Program-made: the position numbers and the translations under genes
The notes under the pieces: model-generated
Seen by the model: only the letters and a program-made list of their open reading frames with translations
The model's database searches: none
What the model was told of the DNA's origin: nothing
Assembly (NCBI GenBank): GCA_018401695.1
Contig: JAGYKD010000001.1
Span: 722,016-786,015, forward strand
Length of the DNA stretch: 64,000 nucleotides
Source: Flavobacteriales bacterium
GTDB taxonomy: Bacteria > Bacteroidota > Bacteroidia > CAIKAF01
Reading direction: 5' to 3'
In this document: positions 34,469-43,310 of the stretch, piece after piece
Numbering within the stretch: the first letter of the stretch is position 1
Layout of the letters: each line of letters begins with the position of its first letter

Positions 34469-36391
34469 TTAATTGTTCGGTTTTTGTAATCGTATGGAAA
34501 TGCCCCCCATCCACTGTATGCCGGGCATGGGACGGTTGGCAACGACCAAGTAGTCGCGGTTCCAAACATTGTTAATGCTCAGGTGTGCCCGAAGCCTGTG
34601 GCTTTTGAACGGAAAAAGGTAAGCCAATTGCACACTTCCCAAATCGAAAGGACTTAGAAACTGGGTATTGTCGGTAGAAGTGTATCGGTACCCGGTGTAT
34701 TGGTGGGTATAGCCTAGGCTAAATCCGGCATAAGCCAGGGACAGTCCGGCTCCGCCGCTGTACACCGGGGTATAAATCAATTGCTTACCCACCGATAAAT
34801 CGTTCGGGCTCAAGGACTTTTGGTTGGTCGAAACCACGTATTGCGTGGACAAATTCAGTCCTAGGCGCCACTTGCCTTGTCGATAGCTTAGCTCGGTTTG
34901 GGTTTCCAAGCCTCGGCTCCACACCTGCCTCAAATTTTGCGGACTCCAAAAGGAGCTGCCCGGTAGCCAAAGAATCCAGTCGTCTATATCTCTATGGAAA
35001 ACGGCAAGGGACGAACGCAGCGCAAATTTCTTATACTTAAAGTTTATATCTATACCGCCCTCCAGCGCATAACCCTCTTCGGGCTTTAGGTCCGGATTTC
35101 CTCCGGGAACCCAATAGAGATCATTTAGGGTAGGGATGCGGTACAGCTTGGAGGCATTGGCCCTAAATTTCAACCATGGAAAGAGAAGATAGTCCAAGCC
35201 CACCGAAAAAGTAGGAGGAGCCACATTTCCACCCCAGATTTCGCCGCGGCCTGAAGCTTGAGCATGCCATTTGCGGTTTTTGCTGCGGTAAGCGTAGGAG
35301 GCAAACAAGGCCGTACGGAACTGTTCGGGGTTTTCGGCAAAACTAGGATGGGAAGCCAGCGCAAAACTTCCATGCCAGCCCATTTGCAGGCTGTGGTTGG
35401 GGTGAAGCTGTGCCTTGGCTTCGGCCTCAGCTATCCATTGGTGGCTTAAGCTTAGGCTGGAGATGTCGGACAAGGTATCTTGAAACAAGAGGTTTTCATA
35501 CAGATAGGCCGTGCGAACATGGGTCTCCCAATGGCCCTTTTGGTACTTCCAGGCGGCATGCAACCGAAGGGTTTGATCTTCTTGTTGGGCACGGCTTATG
35601 CTTTGCAGCAAGGTGGGCGGCAGCTTACGCTCGGTGTGTTGCAGCCAGGCATTTAAGCTCAGGGTATGTCCCTTTCCGGGCGACCAAATATGGTCGGTAA
35701 TCAGCCCTAAATTCCGCAGCTCGGCATGGCTTTGCCGGCTCCGTGCGTTGCCCTGATAGGGATTGGTGAAGCTAAAATCGTTTTGCGCCGAAGCGTGCAA
35801 TATGCGCAGCGAAGAGGCAAACTTCTTTTTACTCCAAGTAGCGCCCAGCTGCTGCCGATAATCGGAAAAACTACCCGCCGACAGGTCTGCCTCCACACTA
35901 AAGCCCTGCCCTAACGAAGGTTGACTGGAAAATTTGAGGACTCCGGCCACCGCACCGCTACCAAACAACGCGGTAGAGCCTCCGTGTTGCAGCTCCAAAT
36001 GATTGGCAGCGGCCAAGGGAATCAAGGACAGGTCCAGCAGTCCGTTCATGGGGCTGGACAGCGCAATGCCGTTCCAAAGCACCGCGGTATGGTAGGCACT
36101 GCCGCCCCGAAATGCGGTAGTAGCCAAGGAACCCAAGCCATAGGATTTGATAAACATCGGGCTTTCTCGGGTCAGGAAATCCGCCAAATTCCCTTGGGGA
36201 TACCTTTGAAGTAAGGAATCGTAAGGGCTGGTATTTAGCCCGGCATGGCTATGTTTGATGCGGTCGGCGAGGATTTGCGTTTCAGGAAGCGTAATGGCCG
36301 AATCGGAAGGAATGGATTGGGCAAAGGAAATCCCTGTTTGCGCAAGGCAAAACCAAAGAGCTACCATGGGAGGGAAACGGTACATATTCAT
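34469..36391 (-). CDS. btuB: TonB-dependent outer-membrane receptor, BtuB-like (cobalamin)
   Basis: A 640-residue outer-membrane receptor. A signal peptide (about 1-24) leads to a TonB-box region, a plug domain (about 45-160, with TTAFRGGSAYHTAVLWNGI) and a 22-strand-type beta-barrel ending in an aromatic-rich terminus (SIRLQKPNN). The receptor takes up its ligand using energy from TonB. The cobalamin riboswitch on the same strand, about 110 bases upstream, identifies vitamin B12 as the likely ligand. The start at 36391 (a second ATG lies 6 bases further in) lies inside a hairpin that can hide it. The gene is the first of a four-gene operon. Confidence 0.88.
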   Translation of the reverse strand: MNMYRFPPMVALWFCLAQTGISFAQSIPSDSAITLPETQILADRIKHSHAGLNTSPYDSLLQRYPQGNLADFLTRESPMFIKSYGLGSLATTAFRGGSAYHTAVLWNGIALSSPMNGLLDLSLIPLAAANHLELQHGGSTALFGSGAVAGVLKFSSQPSLGQGFSVEADLSAGSFSDYRQQLGATWSKKKFASSLRILHASAQNDFSFTNPYQGNARSRQSHAELRNLGLITDHIWSPGKGHTLSLNAWLQHTERKLPPTLLQSISRAQQEDQTLRLHAAWKYQKGHWETHVRTAYLYENLLFQDTLSDISSLSLSHQWIAEAEAKAQLHPNHSLQMGWHGSFALASHPSFAENPEQFRTALFASYAYRSKNRKWHAQASGRGEIWGGNVAPPTFSVGLDYLLFPWLKFRANASKLYRIPTLNDLYWVPGGNPDLKPEEGYALEGGIDINFKYKKFALRSSLAVFHRDIDDWILWLPGSSFWSPQNLRQVWSRGLETQTELSYRQGKWRLGLNLSTQYVVSTNQKSLSPNDLSVGKQLIYTPVYSGGAGLSLAYAGFSLGYTHQYTGYRYTSTDNTQFLSPFDLGSVQLAYLFPFKSHRLRAHLSINNVWNRDYLVVANRPMPGIQWMGGISIRLQKPNN

Positions 36392-36431
36392 TCCAAAAGG
36401 GCTGCAAGCATGGCAATGCAGTGGAATGAAT
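36386..36431 (-). promoter_or_regulatory. start-codon-sequestering hairpin downstream of the cobalamin riboswitch
   Basis: ATTCATTCCA at 36386-36395 (plus strand) is the perfect complement of TGGAATGAAT at 36422-36431. In the mRNA the resulting 10-bp stem contains the receptor AUG (36391-36389) in one arm. An inner CTGC/GCAG pairing may extend it. This would block ribosome access, so the riboswitch probably acts at the level of translation. An expression-platform role is inferred from position. Confidence 0.6.
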
Positions 36432-36507
36432 ACAGCTAGGCAGGGGCAATCGCCCAAACGCCAACCAGACCTAAAGCTTCAAACCGCGAAAGCATTGTCT
36501 ATACGAT

Positions 36508-36665
36508 GAAGGCAGGTCTCCTGACTTGTAACATTTGGGGCCATCCTTCCCGCCGGAGCAGTGGATATCGAGGGCCGCAAACTTTTTGTTACTTACAGTT
36601 GCGCGACAGTTCGTGATTTGCACACGATTCCCTTTTCATGCACCTTTCGGTGCAACCAACATCGG
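36508..36665 (-). ncRNA. cobalamin riboswitch (adenosylcobalamin class)
   Basis: On the minus strand the sequence contains, in order, GGTTGC/GGTGC hairpin arms, AAAAGGGAA near 36630, GTGCAAATCAC, CGCAACTGTAAG near 36590-36605, GCCACTG-like CCACTG near 36560, CGGGAAGG near 36545-36552, and the B12 box AAGTCAGGAGACCTGCC near 36511-36527. These are the hallmark conserved blocks of cobalamin riboswitches. It precedes the BtuB-like receptor operon. Ligand binding would repress expression of that operon when B12 is plentiful. Confidence 0.95.
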
Positions 36666-36748
36666 TTGATACTTGATGTATGTTTAAAAGAACTAGCCGC
36701 GAAGTTAAACCAAATAAATGGAGATGCAACACGTGAAGACCATTTGAT

Positions 36749-36842
36749 TTTTGGGCGTGCCCCTATGGGTCGGGCTATCCGCTGCAAGTCCTCGCTCGTT
36801 CCTCGCTGTGGGCTTTCCGCTGCTATCCCTCACGCGGGGATT
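36749..36842 (+). repeat. dispersed TTGGGCG...GCAAGTCCTC intergenic repeat, copy 1
   Basis: The element begins TTTTGGGCGTGCCCC, contains GGGCTATCCGCTGCAAGTCC and ends with GGGCTTTCCGCTGCTATCCC followed by GCGGGG. Related copies with the same order (TTGGGCGC, TTGCAAGTCCTC, GGGCTTTCCACGC) lie at 56513-56667 and inverted at 60142-60300. Similar GGGCTATCCGCT elements are common between genes in Bacteroidota. Function unknown. Confidence 0.6.
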
Positions 36843-36876
36843 GTCTTAAACAAGGGTGTTTTTCGCCCGAAGGGAG

Positions 36877-37192
36877 GGGGCATCCCGTCTTTACTGTGTC
36901 CGTAGGAGACGGGAGGCATCCCGTCTTTACTGAGAGACGGGAGGCATCCCGTCTTTACCGCGTCCTGAGGAGACGGGAGGCATCCCGTCTTTACTGAGAG
37001 ACGGGAGGCATCCCGTCTTTACCGCGTCCTGAGGAGACGGGAGGCATCCCGTCTTTACTGAGAGACGGGAGGCATCCCGTCTTTACCGTGTCCTTAGGAG
37101 ACGGGAGGTCTCGTCTTTACCGCGTCCTGAGGAGACGGGAGGCATCCCGTCTTTACTGAGAGACGGGAGGCATCCCGTCTTTACCGCGTCCT
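36877..37192. repeat. tandem array of palindromic units (alternating 28 and 36 bp)
   Basis: About nine to ten units of GAGACGGGAGGCATCCCGTC followed by TTTAC. Each unit is itself a hairpin (AGACGGGA / TCCCGTCT, loop GGCA). Tails alternate between TGA (28-bp unit) and CGCGTCCTGAG (36-bp unit), giving a 64-bp higher-order period. One unit near 37102-37115 is shortened to GGAGGTCTCGTC. The uniform units and lack of unique spacers rule out a CRISPR array. It lies between the riboswitch and hldD. Confidence 0.9.
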
Positions 37193-37263
37193 TACGGGGA
37201 TGTTGGTTATACCGTTTTGGTTGGCCAATACACAAGGGGGTTTCATATTGCCTCAAACTATGG

Positions 37264-37330
37264 ATGTAGAGATTTTCGTCTTAACTAACCATTGATAATC
37301 AAGCAGTTCATCAAAAACATGTAGAGGTTT
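37264..37330 (-). repeat. 67-bp composite element, copy C
   Basis: On the minus strand: AAACCTCTACAT (37330-37319), 16 bases, TTGATTATCAA (37302-37292), 16 bases, AAATCTCTACAT (37275-37264). The two 12-bp direct repeats start exactly 55 bases apart, with the near-palindrome in the centre. Two further copies with identical spacing occur at 46867-46933 and 56702-56768. Confidence 0.8.
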
Positions 37331-37349
37331 TTTCTTCCCCAAAATGCCC

Positions 37350-37514
37350 CCACGGAGCTTAACGCGCCCCGGCGGAGGCCAATTAGCCTGCCGCAGTGGG
37401 GTGCTCACCCGCTGCGGGGGCAAGAGCGACCACAGGAAGCTCCTTGGCCCCGCTTAGCGGCGTAGCAAGCCCACAAGACAGCTAATGGCCGGAGACGGAT
37501 AAGGCGCCCAAAAA
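37350..37514 (-). repeat. GGGCGCC-type intergenic repeat, copy 2 (inverted)
   Basis: Inverted relative to 17871-18034. Reading the minus strand gives TTTTGGGCGCCTTATCCG, the CCGGCCATTAGCTG segment, a GGAGCTTCCTGTGGTCGCTC segment, GGCTAATTGGCCTCCGCCGG and GCGCGTTAAGCTCCGTG. It lies just downstream of the hldD stop, so it may also serve as a transcript end for that operon. Confidence 0.7.
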
Positions 37515-37549
37515 AACAACTATGGGTATACATATGATTGTGCTACAAT

Positions 37550-38518
37550 CTAGCCACCGGTTTTTAACCAGTCCACATAGCGGGCTACGCCAATTTCGAG
37601 GGGGGTGAATGGGGCTGTATATCCTGCTTTGGTGCGGAGGTTTTGGGTGTCGGCCTGGGTGAAATATTGGTACTTTCCTTGGAGTTTGGCCGGCATGGGG
37701 ATGTACAGGATGTGCTCTTTTGTGCGCATGGCTGCAAAAAGGCTGCGGGCCAGGTCGTTGAAGCTCCGGGCGCGTCCGGTACCCAGGTTGTATATGCCGG
37801 AGGCGCCGGGGCTTTTCCACTGACGGATGAGGCAATCCACCACATCGTCTACGTAAATGAAATCGCGCTTTTGTTCGCCATGGGCTATGCCCTCTTTATC
37901 GGAAGCAAAAAGGCGGATTTCTCCGGTTTGTTTGATTTGGTGATAGCCATGCCACATCACCGAGGCCATGGGCCCTTTGTGGCCTTCGCCGGGTCCGTAG
38001 ACGTTGAAGAAGCGAAATCCGGCATAAAAAGGCGGCCGGTGCGCTTGGGACTGTGTCCAGGCATCAAAATCGAGCTTGCTTTGGGCGTACAGGTTGAGCG
38101 GCTGGAGCCGGGGCATAAGCTCGGGGGCATCGGCGTACCCATGGCTTCCGTTGCCGTACACAGCCGCCGATGAGGCATATACCATAGGAATTCCAAGCTT
38201 GGCACAGGCCGTCCACAGCCGCTGACTATACTGTAGGTTGAGATGTGAAATCAGGTCCTGATCCGTGGCCATGGTATCGGTGCGTGCTCCCAAGTGAAAC
38301 ACGACATCTACATCGAAAAGCAAGGCCTCCATCTGTTCCAAAAAGGTTTCGCGGTCTATGGTTTTGCGCATGGGCAGAGCCATCCACCGACGGGGTGCTT
38401 GGTTGCGGCTAAAGTCATCCACACCAATCACCTGATGTCCCTCCCGAATGAGTTGTTCGGCTAGGCGGCCCGCTATAAAACCGGCAGCTCCGGTGACAAG
38501 CACTCGCGCTCCACTCAT
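37550..38518 (-). CDS. hldD: ADP-L-glycero-D-manno-heptose 6-epimerase-like (HldD/RfaD)
   Basis: A 322-residue cytosolic short-chain dehydrogenase-type epimerase that would interconvert ADP-heptose isomers for lipopolysaccharide core. Seen are the NADP-binding TGAAGFIAGRL loop (about 8-18), YASSAAVYG and the catalytic YAQSK motif (Tyr-x3-Lys), plus the HldD-type stretch EQKRDFIYVDDVV and YNLGTGRARSFNDLA. The start at 38518 overlaps the stop of the upstream peptidase gene (ATGA); a longer frame would extend into that gene. It is the last gene of a minus-strand group. Confidence 0.9.
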   Translation of the reverse strand: MSGARVLVTGAAGFIAGRLAEQLIREGHQVIGVDDFSRNQAPRRWMALPMRKTIDRETFLEQMEALLFDVDVVFHLGARTDTMATDQDLISHLNLQYSQRLWTACAKLGIPMVYASSAAVYGNGSHGYADAPELMPRLQPLNLYAQSKLDFDAWTQSQAHRPPFYAGFRFFNVYGPGEGHKGPMASVMWHGYHQIKQTGEIRLFASDKEGIAHGEQKRDFIYVDDVVDCLIRQWKSPGASGIYNLGTGRARSFNDLARSLFAAMRTKEHILYIPMPAKLQGKYQYFTQADTQNLRTKAGYTAPFTPLEIGVARYVDWLKTGG

Positions 38519-39597
38519 GGTTGATGTGTTTGGATTTGATTGGCATGCACCAAAGCCAGGCACAACAAGCGAAGCGCTGCTTGTATATCTTCTTTATGCA
38601 CGGTTTCAATGGTTTGGTGGATGTGCCGGGTAGGAATGGAAATGGCGCCGGCTAAGGCTCCGCCTGCGGTAAATTTTTGCATGCCGGCGGTATCGGTTCC
38701 GCCTCCGGTTAGAATTTCGGTTTGCCAGGGAATCTCGTAGGCTTGGGCCATTTCCTTCAAAAAGGCCACCACCTTGGGGTGGGCAATGGCAGAGGAGTCC
38801 ATGAGTTTTATAGCGGCGCCTTTGCCTAAAGACGTGATGTATTCTTCTTTGCGCGCTCCGGCCACATCAAAGGCAATGGTGGTATCGATGGCAAGCGCTA
38901 TTTTGGGTTGAATTTTAAGCGTCGCGGCCTGTACTCCACGAAGGCCAACCTCCTCTTGGGCCGAAAACACGGCATATAGGGTGTAGGGCAGCGCTTGGTC
39001 CTTCAACAGGCGAAGGGCCTCCATAAGAATGTATACCGACACGCGGTTGTCCAAGGATTTGCCGTTGAAGCAATGCCCCATGGCCAATAATTCTCGATCA
39101 CGGGTCACCACATCGCCGGCCTGGACGAGCTGTTGAACCTCCTCGGCAGGCATTCCTAAATCCACAAAAAAGTCTTGGATTTTTGGGGCTTTGTTGCGTT
39201 CTTCCGGATCCATAAGGTGGATAGGTTTTGAGCCCAAGACCCCTGGAAGGTCTTTTTTTCCGTGCACAATCACCCGTTGTGAGGTCAATGTTTTGGGGTC
39301 AAAGCCTCCCAATGGGGTAAGTTTTAAAAAGCCGTTTTCGTCTACATGGGTCACCATAAACCCAATTTCGTCCATGTGTGCGGCCACCATAAAGGGCGTT
39401 TCGGAAGCCCCCTTTTTTACCAAGACCAAATTTCCAAAATGGTCTTCGTAATAGCTGTCGGCGTATTGGCCCACCTGTTCAAGAATAAATTTGCGCACCC
39501 GTTGTTCGTGTCCGGGAGGTCCGGGTACGCGGCAGGTATCGGCAAGCAAGCTTATGTTCAAATCGGCGGAAAAATCCGAGGCATTAGGCATAGTCAC
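38515..39597 (-). CDS. M42 family glutamyl aminopeptidase-like metallopeptidase
   Basis: A 360-residue cytosolic di-zinc aminopeptidase of the M42 (FrvX/TET) family. Zinc and catalytic motifs are in order: AHMDEIGFMV (His ligand, Asp), LDNRVSVY (bridging Asp), SAQEEVGLRG (catalytic Glu, ligand Glu), DTTIAFD and PTRHIHQTIE (last His ligand). The N-terminal ADTCRVPGPPGHEQRVR is typical. It probably forms a large oligomer that trims peptides. A second ATG two codons in is possible. It overlaps hldD and is 39 bases from the DUF4837 gene. Confidence 0.92.
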   Translation of the reverse strand: MTMPNASDFSADLNISLLADTCRVPGPPGHEQRVRKFILEQVGQYADSYYEDHFGNLVLVKKGASETPFMVAAHMDEIGFMVTHVDENGFLKLTPLGGFDPKTLTSQRVIVHGKKDLPGVLGSKPIHLMDPEERNKAPKIQDFFVDLGMPAEEVQQLVQAGDVVTRDRELLAMGHCFNGKSLDNRVSVYILMEALRLLKDQALPYTLYAVFSAQEEVGLRGVQAATLKIQPKIALAIDTTIAFDVAGARKEEYITSLGKGAAIKLMDSSAIAHPKVVAFLKEMAQAYEIPWQTEILTGGGTDTAGMQKFTAGGALAGAISIPTRHIHQTIETVHKEDIQAALRLLCLALVHANQIQTHQP

Positions 39598-39636
39598 AAA
39601 ATTTTGTGCAAGCTACAAAACAACAGAAAATAGAGC

Positions 39637-40647
39637 TTAGAAACGAATGCTTCGGAGGATGGCTTCGAGCTCCAGCATATGGACGCGTTTGTCCAAGCCC
39701 GGACCATAGGCGTGTGCATGAAACAAATAAAGCGACTGAGTAGCTTCATCCACTACAGCATAAGCAAGGAAAGGTCCTCCTTTAAACTCGTTGCTCATGC
39801 GCCAGAGTCCCCGAATCTCCATGGCGTAATTTCCATGCCAGTCAAGGTACTTGACTTCGGGGGCTTCCCGAATTTCGGTGACGAGGTAGGAGCCTTCGTT
39901 TTCGCCAAAAAAAGTTTGGGTAGTAATGCGGTCGATGAATTGGAGCAGGGAATCGTATGCAAACACTTGGGGGCCCGGGTAGGGTCTTTTGGCTAAGAGC
40001 ACCGATTTGCTCAAAAAAAGCTGTTTGCCCTTCTCTATGCGTTCCGCTTCGTAATGCAGCACCGATTTGCTTTTGCCCAGAACCATGGCCTGATATCCTT
40101 GCGGCAAATCTATGTGCAGGCCTTGATACGCTTTAATGGAGTCGATGGCGGTTTGTGCCGGAGCGGCTTTTAGCCGAGCCATTTTACGATGCAGGTCAAT
40201 GGTTTTGAAGGAATCGATGATGGGGTCCCTCATTTTGTGAAAGGCGGCCAACCATTCGTTGGGGTGGTTGGCGGAGAGCCGAACCACAAACTGGCCTTGA
40301 GCAAAAGGATCGTGTCCGTATTGGATGGTTGGTTTAGGGGAGCGGTGTTCGGGTCCAACCAGTGCCATAAACACGGATTGATGGCGTCGGATACTGCCGC
40401 TAAAATCTACTTCTTGCACCCTACTCAATCGAAACAAGGGTTCGGCCTGAGGTAGTCCGGGGAAAGGTTGTTGAAGGATATCGCGCAAGGTGTCGCCCAT
40501 GGGGTGCTCTCTCCACATATCGTCGTCGATAACCAAAAGCAATTCTCCTTCTGCCCCAACGGCGTTGGGCAGCATGTTCTCGTGTCCTGAGAAACAGGAG
40601 ACCAGGCTAATACCGAGGCAAACAAGCAGAGCAAAAAACAGGCGCAT
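39637..40647 (-). CDS. DUF4837 family lipoprotein
   Basis: A 336-residue envelope lipoprotein (signal with lipobox LGISLVSCFS, Cys about 18). It has the DUF4837 pattern: GAEGELLLVIDDDMWRE, an IQYGHDPFAQGQFVVRL-like middle and a YAVVDEATQSLYLFHA C-terminal part. DUF4837 is a Bacteroidota-restricted family without known function. Its start overlaps the stop of the murein transglycosylase gene (TAATG), so a link to cell-wall remodelling is suggested by position. Confidence 0.85.
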   Translation of the reverse strand: MRLFFALLVCLGISLVSCFSGHENMLPNAVGAEGELLLVIDDDMWREHPMGDTLRDILQQPFPGLPQAEPLFRLSRVQEVDFSGSIRRHQSVFMALVGPEHRSPKPTIQYGHDPFAQGQFVVRLSANHPNEWLAAFHKMRDPIIDSFKTIDLHRKMARLKAAPAQTAIDSIKAYQGLHIDLPQGYQAMVLGKSKSVLHYEAERIEKGKQLFLSKSVLLAKRPYPGPQVFAYDSLLQFIDRITTQTFFGENEGSYLVTEIREAPEVKYLDWHGNYAMEIRGLWRMSNEFKGGPFLAYAVVDEATQSLYLFHAHAYGPGLDKRVHMLELEAILRSIRF

Positions 40648-42149
40648 TATTCCTTGATTTTTAGTCGTTGGCCCACATTAAGGGCGTCGGATCGAAGATT
40701 ATTGAGCGATTTAATTTGGGCCATAGACAGGCCATATTTTTTGGAGATGGCCCAGAGTGTTTCGCCGGAGCGCACGGTGTGGTACACAACTTTCCCGGGG
40801 TTTGCAGGACTGCTATTGCTTGATGGAGCGTCTTGCTCCAGGGATTCTTGTATCTCGAGCCTTTTGTCGGAGGTGGGCAAATAGACCAGCAGTTGTTGGC
40901 CTAGCCTTACGGCCGGGTCTTCCAATTGGTTCCAAACCCTTAGTGAGTCCACCGGCAGCTGATACAGTGAGGCGATAAGGTCGAGGTATTCGCCGCGAGC
41001 CACCTCATGGTATAATGCGCCGTATCCTTTCGCCAGCAAGGTAGAATCGGGATTGATTTTCCGTTCTGCTTCGGTGAGGTAACGGTAGAGCAGGGCTTCG
41101 TTGGTAATGAAGTCGCCGATGAGGTTTTTGGGCAAATAGAGGGGCATTCCGGTATGGGAAGCGGGAATAATGTCTTGAATGTATTGGGGATTGAGCACGC
41201 GGAGATCTTCCAGGGCCACGGGCAGCACTTTGGTTATTTGCTCAAAGCTCACTTGTCTGCGCACGTAAACGCTATCAATTTCGTAGCGAAAGTATTTGGG
41301 TTTGGTAGGATAAATATTATGCTCTTTGTGGTAGTTCATGATATAGGTAGCCGCAATAAAGGCGGGCACGTATCCGGCGGTTTCGCGGGGCAGATAGGGT
41401 CTGAGTTCCCAATAATTTTTCTTACCTCCGGATCTGCGGATGGCTTTGTTTACGTTTCCGGGACCGGCATTATAGGCAGCAAGAGCGAGTTGCCAATTGT
41501 TGCCGTAATACTTGTACAGGTAATTTAAGTATTTGCAAGCGGCGAGGGTTGATTTTTCGGGGTCGCAGCGTTCGTCGATATAGGAATTAATTTCCAGGCC
41601 CATGTGCTTTCCGGTGCCATACATAAACTGCCATAAGCCCATGGCTCCAGCGCGGGATTTAGCGGTAGGATTCAGTGCCGACTCCACAATTGCGAGGTAT
41701 TTGAGTTCGAGGGGCATTTTGTTTAGCGCCAATTTTTCTTCGAAGAGTGGGAAATACAATTCGGCCAGGCCAAGCATTCGGCTTGCGGTACCACGGCGTC
41801 TAACCGCGTACAATTCAATGTAGGCCCTTACGTCCGGGTTAAAGTCGAGTTCGAAGGGCGTTTTTCGGTCCAGTTCCTGCATACGGTTGCGATACACATA
41901 GTCGGGGAACTTGGGAACCGAATCTTTGGGGTAGCCATAGACATTGAGTTTGCTTCGGTCGGCCGTAAAGTTGTGGTTTTTAAAAAAATGAAGGACATCG
42001 AGGCTGTCCATCATAGCCAAGACGGGGTCGTCGGGGGCGGGCATTTTAAGGCTGTCTCCGGGACCGGCAAATAGAGCTATTGGGAAAAATGCCAGAAGAG
42101 GCCAGGCGGCTAATTGGGGGAATAATTTGGTGAGAGACCACATAGACAT
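40647..42149 (-). CDS. mltD: membrane-bound lytic murein transglycosylase D-like, two LysM domains
   Basis: A 500-residue periplasmic enzyme that cleaves peptidoglycan glycan chains with anhydro-muramic product. The start is placed at 42149, just before the signal-like hydrophobic stretch. The GH23 lytic domain (about 115-260) contains the catalytic Glu in LAIVESALNPTAKSRAGAMG, the GLWQFMYGTGKHMGL segment and LALAAYNAGPGNVNKAI. Two LysM repeats close the protein, from YHEVARGEYLDLIASLYQLP and from YHTVRSGETLWAISKKYGL. It is followed directly by a DUF4837 gene. Confidence 0.92.
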   Translation of the reverse strand: MSMWSLTKLFPQLAAWPLLAFFPIALFAGPGDSLKMPAPDDPVLAMMDSLDVLHFFKNHNFTADRSKLNVYGYPKDSVPKFPDYVYRNRMQELDRKTPFELDFNPDVRAYIELYAVRRRGTASRMLGLAELYFPLFEEKLALNKMPLELKYLAIVESALNPTAKSRAGAMGLWQFMYGTGKHMGLEINSYIDERCDPEKSTLAACKYLNYLYKYYGNNWQLALAAYNAGPGNVNKAIRRSGGKKNYWELRPYLPRETAGYVPAFIAATYIMNYHKEHNIYPTKPKYFRYEIDSVYVRRQVSFEQITKVLPVALEDLRVLNPQYIQDIIPASHTGMPLYLPKNLIGDFITNEALLYRYLTEAERKINPDSTLLAKGYGALYHEVARGEYLDLIASLYQLPVDSLRVWNQLEDPAVRLGQQLLVYLPTSDKRLEIQESLEQDAPSSNSSPANPGKVVYHTVRSGETLWAISKKYGLSMAQIKSLNNLRSDALNVGQRLKIKE

Positions 42150-42207
42150 GGAACGATAGAATAAACGATTCGGTATGAAACGCACGAAAAAAGGCAAAAA
42201 AAGCGGA

Positions 42208-42555
42208 TTAAGGAAGCTGGTTTTCCATTTGATCGAGCAAAGACTTCACGTGTTCCAACCTTTGAATAGTTTCAGAAAGCGGGTCGTGTGCTTGTTGGTT
42301 GGATGCCTGCAGTTTTTTTCTTGCCCCATCAAGGGTATACCCTTGTTCTTTAACCAGCTGATAAATCATTCGAAAGTGTCGAATATCTTCTCGGGTAAAA
42401 AGTCGATTTCCTTTGCGGTTCTTTTTGGGTCTAATTTGAGGGAACTCTTTTTCCCAAAACCGAACCAGAGAGGTGTTCACTTGAAACAGTTCGGCTACTT
42501 CGCCAATGGTATAATAAAGTTTTAGGTCGTTGTCTGGCTTTTCTTTGTAGGGCAT
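42208..42555 (-). CDS. MerR-type transcriptional regulator
   Basis: A 115-residue DNA-binding protein. The N-terminal helix-turn-helix contains YTIGEVAELFQVNTSLVRFW followed by the wing and RLFTREDIRHF, the signature of MerR domains. A short helical dimerisation tail follows and no effector cysteines are present. Its ligand is unknown. It is 12 bases downstream of a receiver-domain gene and 58 upstream of mltD, suggesting one regulatory group. Confidence 0.9.
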   Translation of the reverse strand: MPYKEKPDNDLKLYYTIGEVAELFQVNTSLVRFWEKEFPQIRPKKNRKGNRLFTREDIRHFRMIYQLVKEQGYTLDGARKKLQASNQQAHDPLSETIQRLEHVKSLLDQMENQLP

Positions 42556-42567
42556 TACACAAAGTCC

Positions 42568-42966
42568 TTAATGGTTATCGGTAACTTTAGCTAGCAATTG
42601 CTTAATTGCCTCTAAAGTTAAGGGTTTTGTGTAGTAGTCCCTAATTACGTCTATAGCTAAGGCTTTATTTCGGTCCTCTTTATGTATGGAGCTTGAAATC
42701 ATAAAAAGAAACAAGCTGGATTCATGGGCTATGGGAAGCGTTTGCCATTCTTCGAGAAAAGCCCAGCCATCCATACCCGGTAGGTTGATATCCAAAAGAA
42801 TAACCGTTTGCCCAGTATTACTCACCGGCAGGGCCTTACAATAACCCAAGGCATCTTCTGCGGAGAAAAAAGACCTTATGGAGTCTTCTTTTACCCCGGA
42901 CTTTTCGAGCAACCGTTTGGTGGTAAACTGAAAAACCTCATCGTCATCGATAATAATAAAATGCAT
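42568..42966 (-). CDS. single-domain response regulator (CheY-like receiver)
   Basis: A 132-residue stand-alone receiver. MHFIIIDDDEVFQ provides the acidic pocket (Asp7-Asp9), LLDINLPGMDGW the phosphoacceptor Asp near 59, a switch Ser/Thr follows in LFMISSS, and YTKPL holds the conserved Lys near 114. It lacks an output domain, so it acts through partner proteins. The ATG at 42966 is used; a start four codons earlier is possible. No kinase gene is adjacent. Confidence 0.88.
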   Translation of the reverse strand: MHFIIIDDDEVFQFTTKRLLEKSGVKEDSIRSFFSAEDALGYCKALPVSNTGQTVILLDINLPGMDGWAFLEEWQTLPIAHESSLFLFMISSSIHKEDRNKALAIDVIRDYYTKPLTLEAIKQLLAKVTDNH

Positions 42967-43141
42967 GCGTATCCCCACAAACCGAAAATAATAAATCTCT
43001 TTGGCTTTTTGGGCAAAATTGAATTTTTCTCTTTGCCAATGCCTTACATAATTCTATCTCAAAACAACCGAAAATCCATTAAAACCAACCCAACACCTGT
43101 TTTGATTTGGCTCCTATGCTTGGCTTTATATGCATTTTCTT

Positions 43142-43310
43142 TTTGGGCGCCTTATCCGTCTCCGGCCATTAGCTGCCTCGTAGGATAGCCACGCCGCCAA
43201 GCCAGGCCAAGGAGCTTCCTGTGGTCGCTCTTGTCCTAGCGGCGGCTGTGCATCCCACTTTGGCAGGCTAATTGGCCTCCGCCGGGGCGCTTTCTGCTCC
43301 GAAACATAGT
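43142..43310 (+). repeat. GGGCGCC-type intergenic repeat, copy 3
   Basis: TTTTGGGCGCCTTATCCG starts the element; GGAGCTTCCTGTGGTCGCTC and GGCTAATTGGCCTCCGCCGG segments follow as in copy 1, then GCGCTTTCTGCTCCG. The rest of the 42979-43470 gap shows nothing recognisable apart from AT-rich leader DNA. Confidence 0.7.

Noticed and set aside
36877-37192. Possible CRISPR array
   Set aside because: There are no unique spacers; the tails between units are just two recurring sequences.
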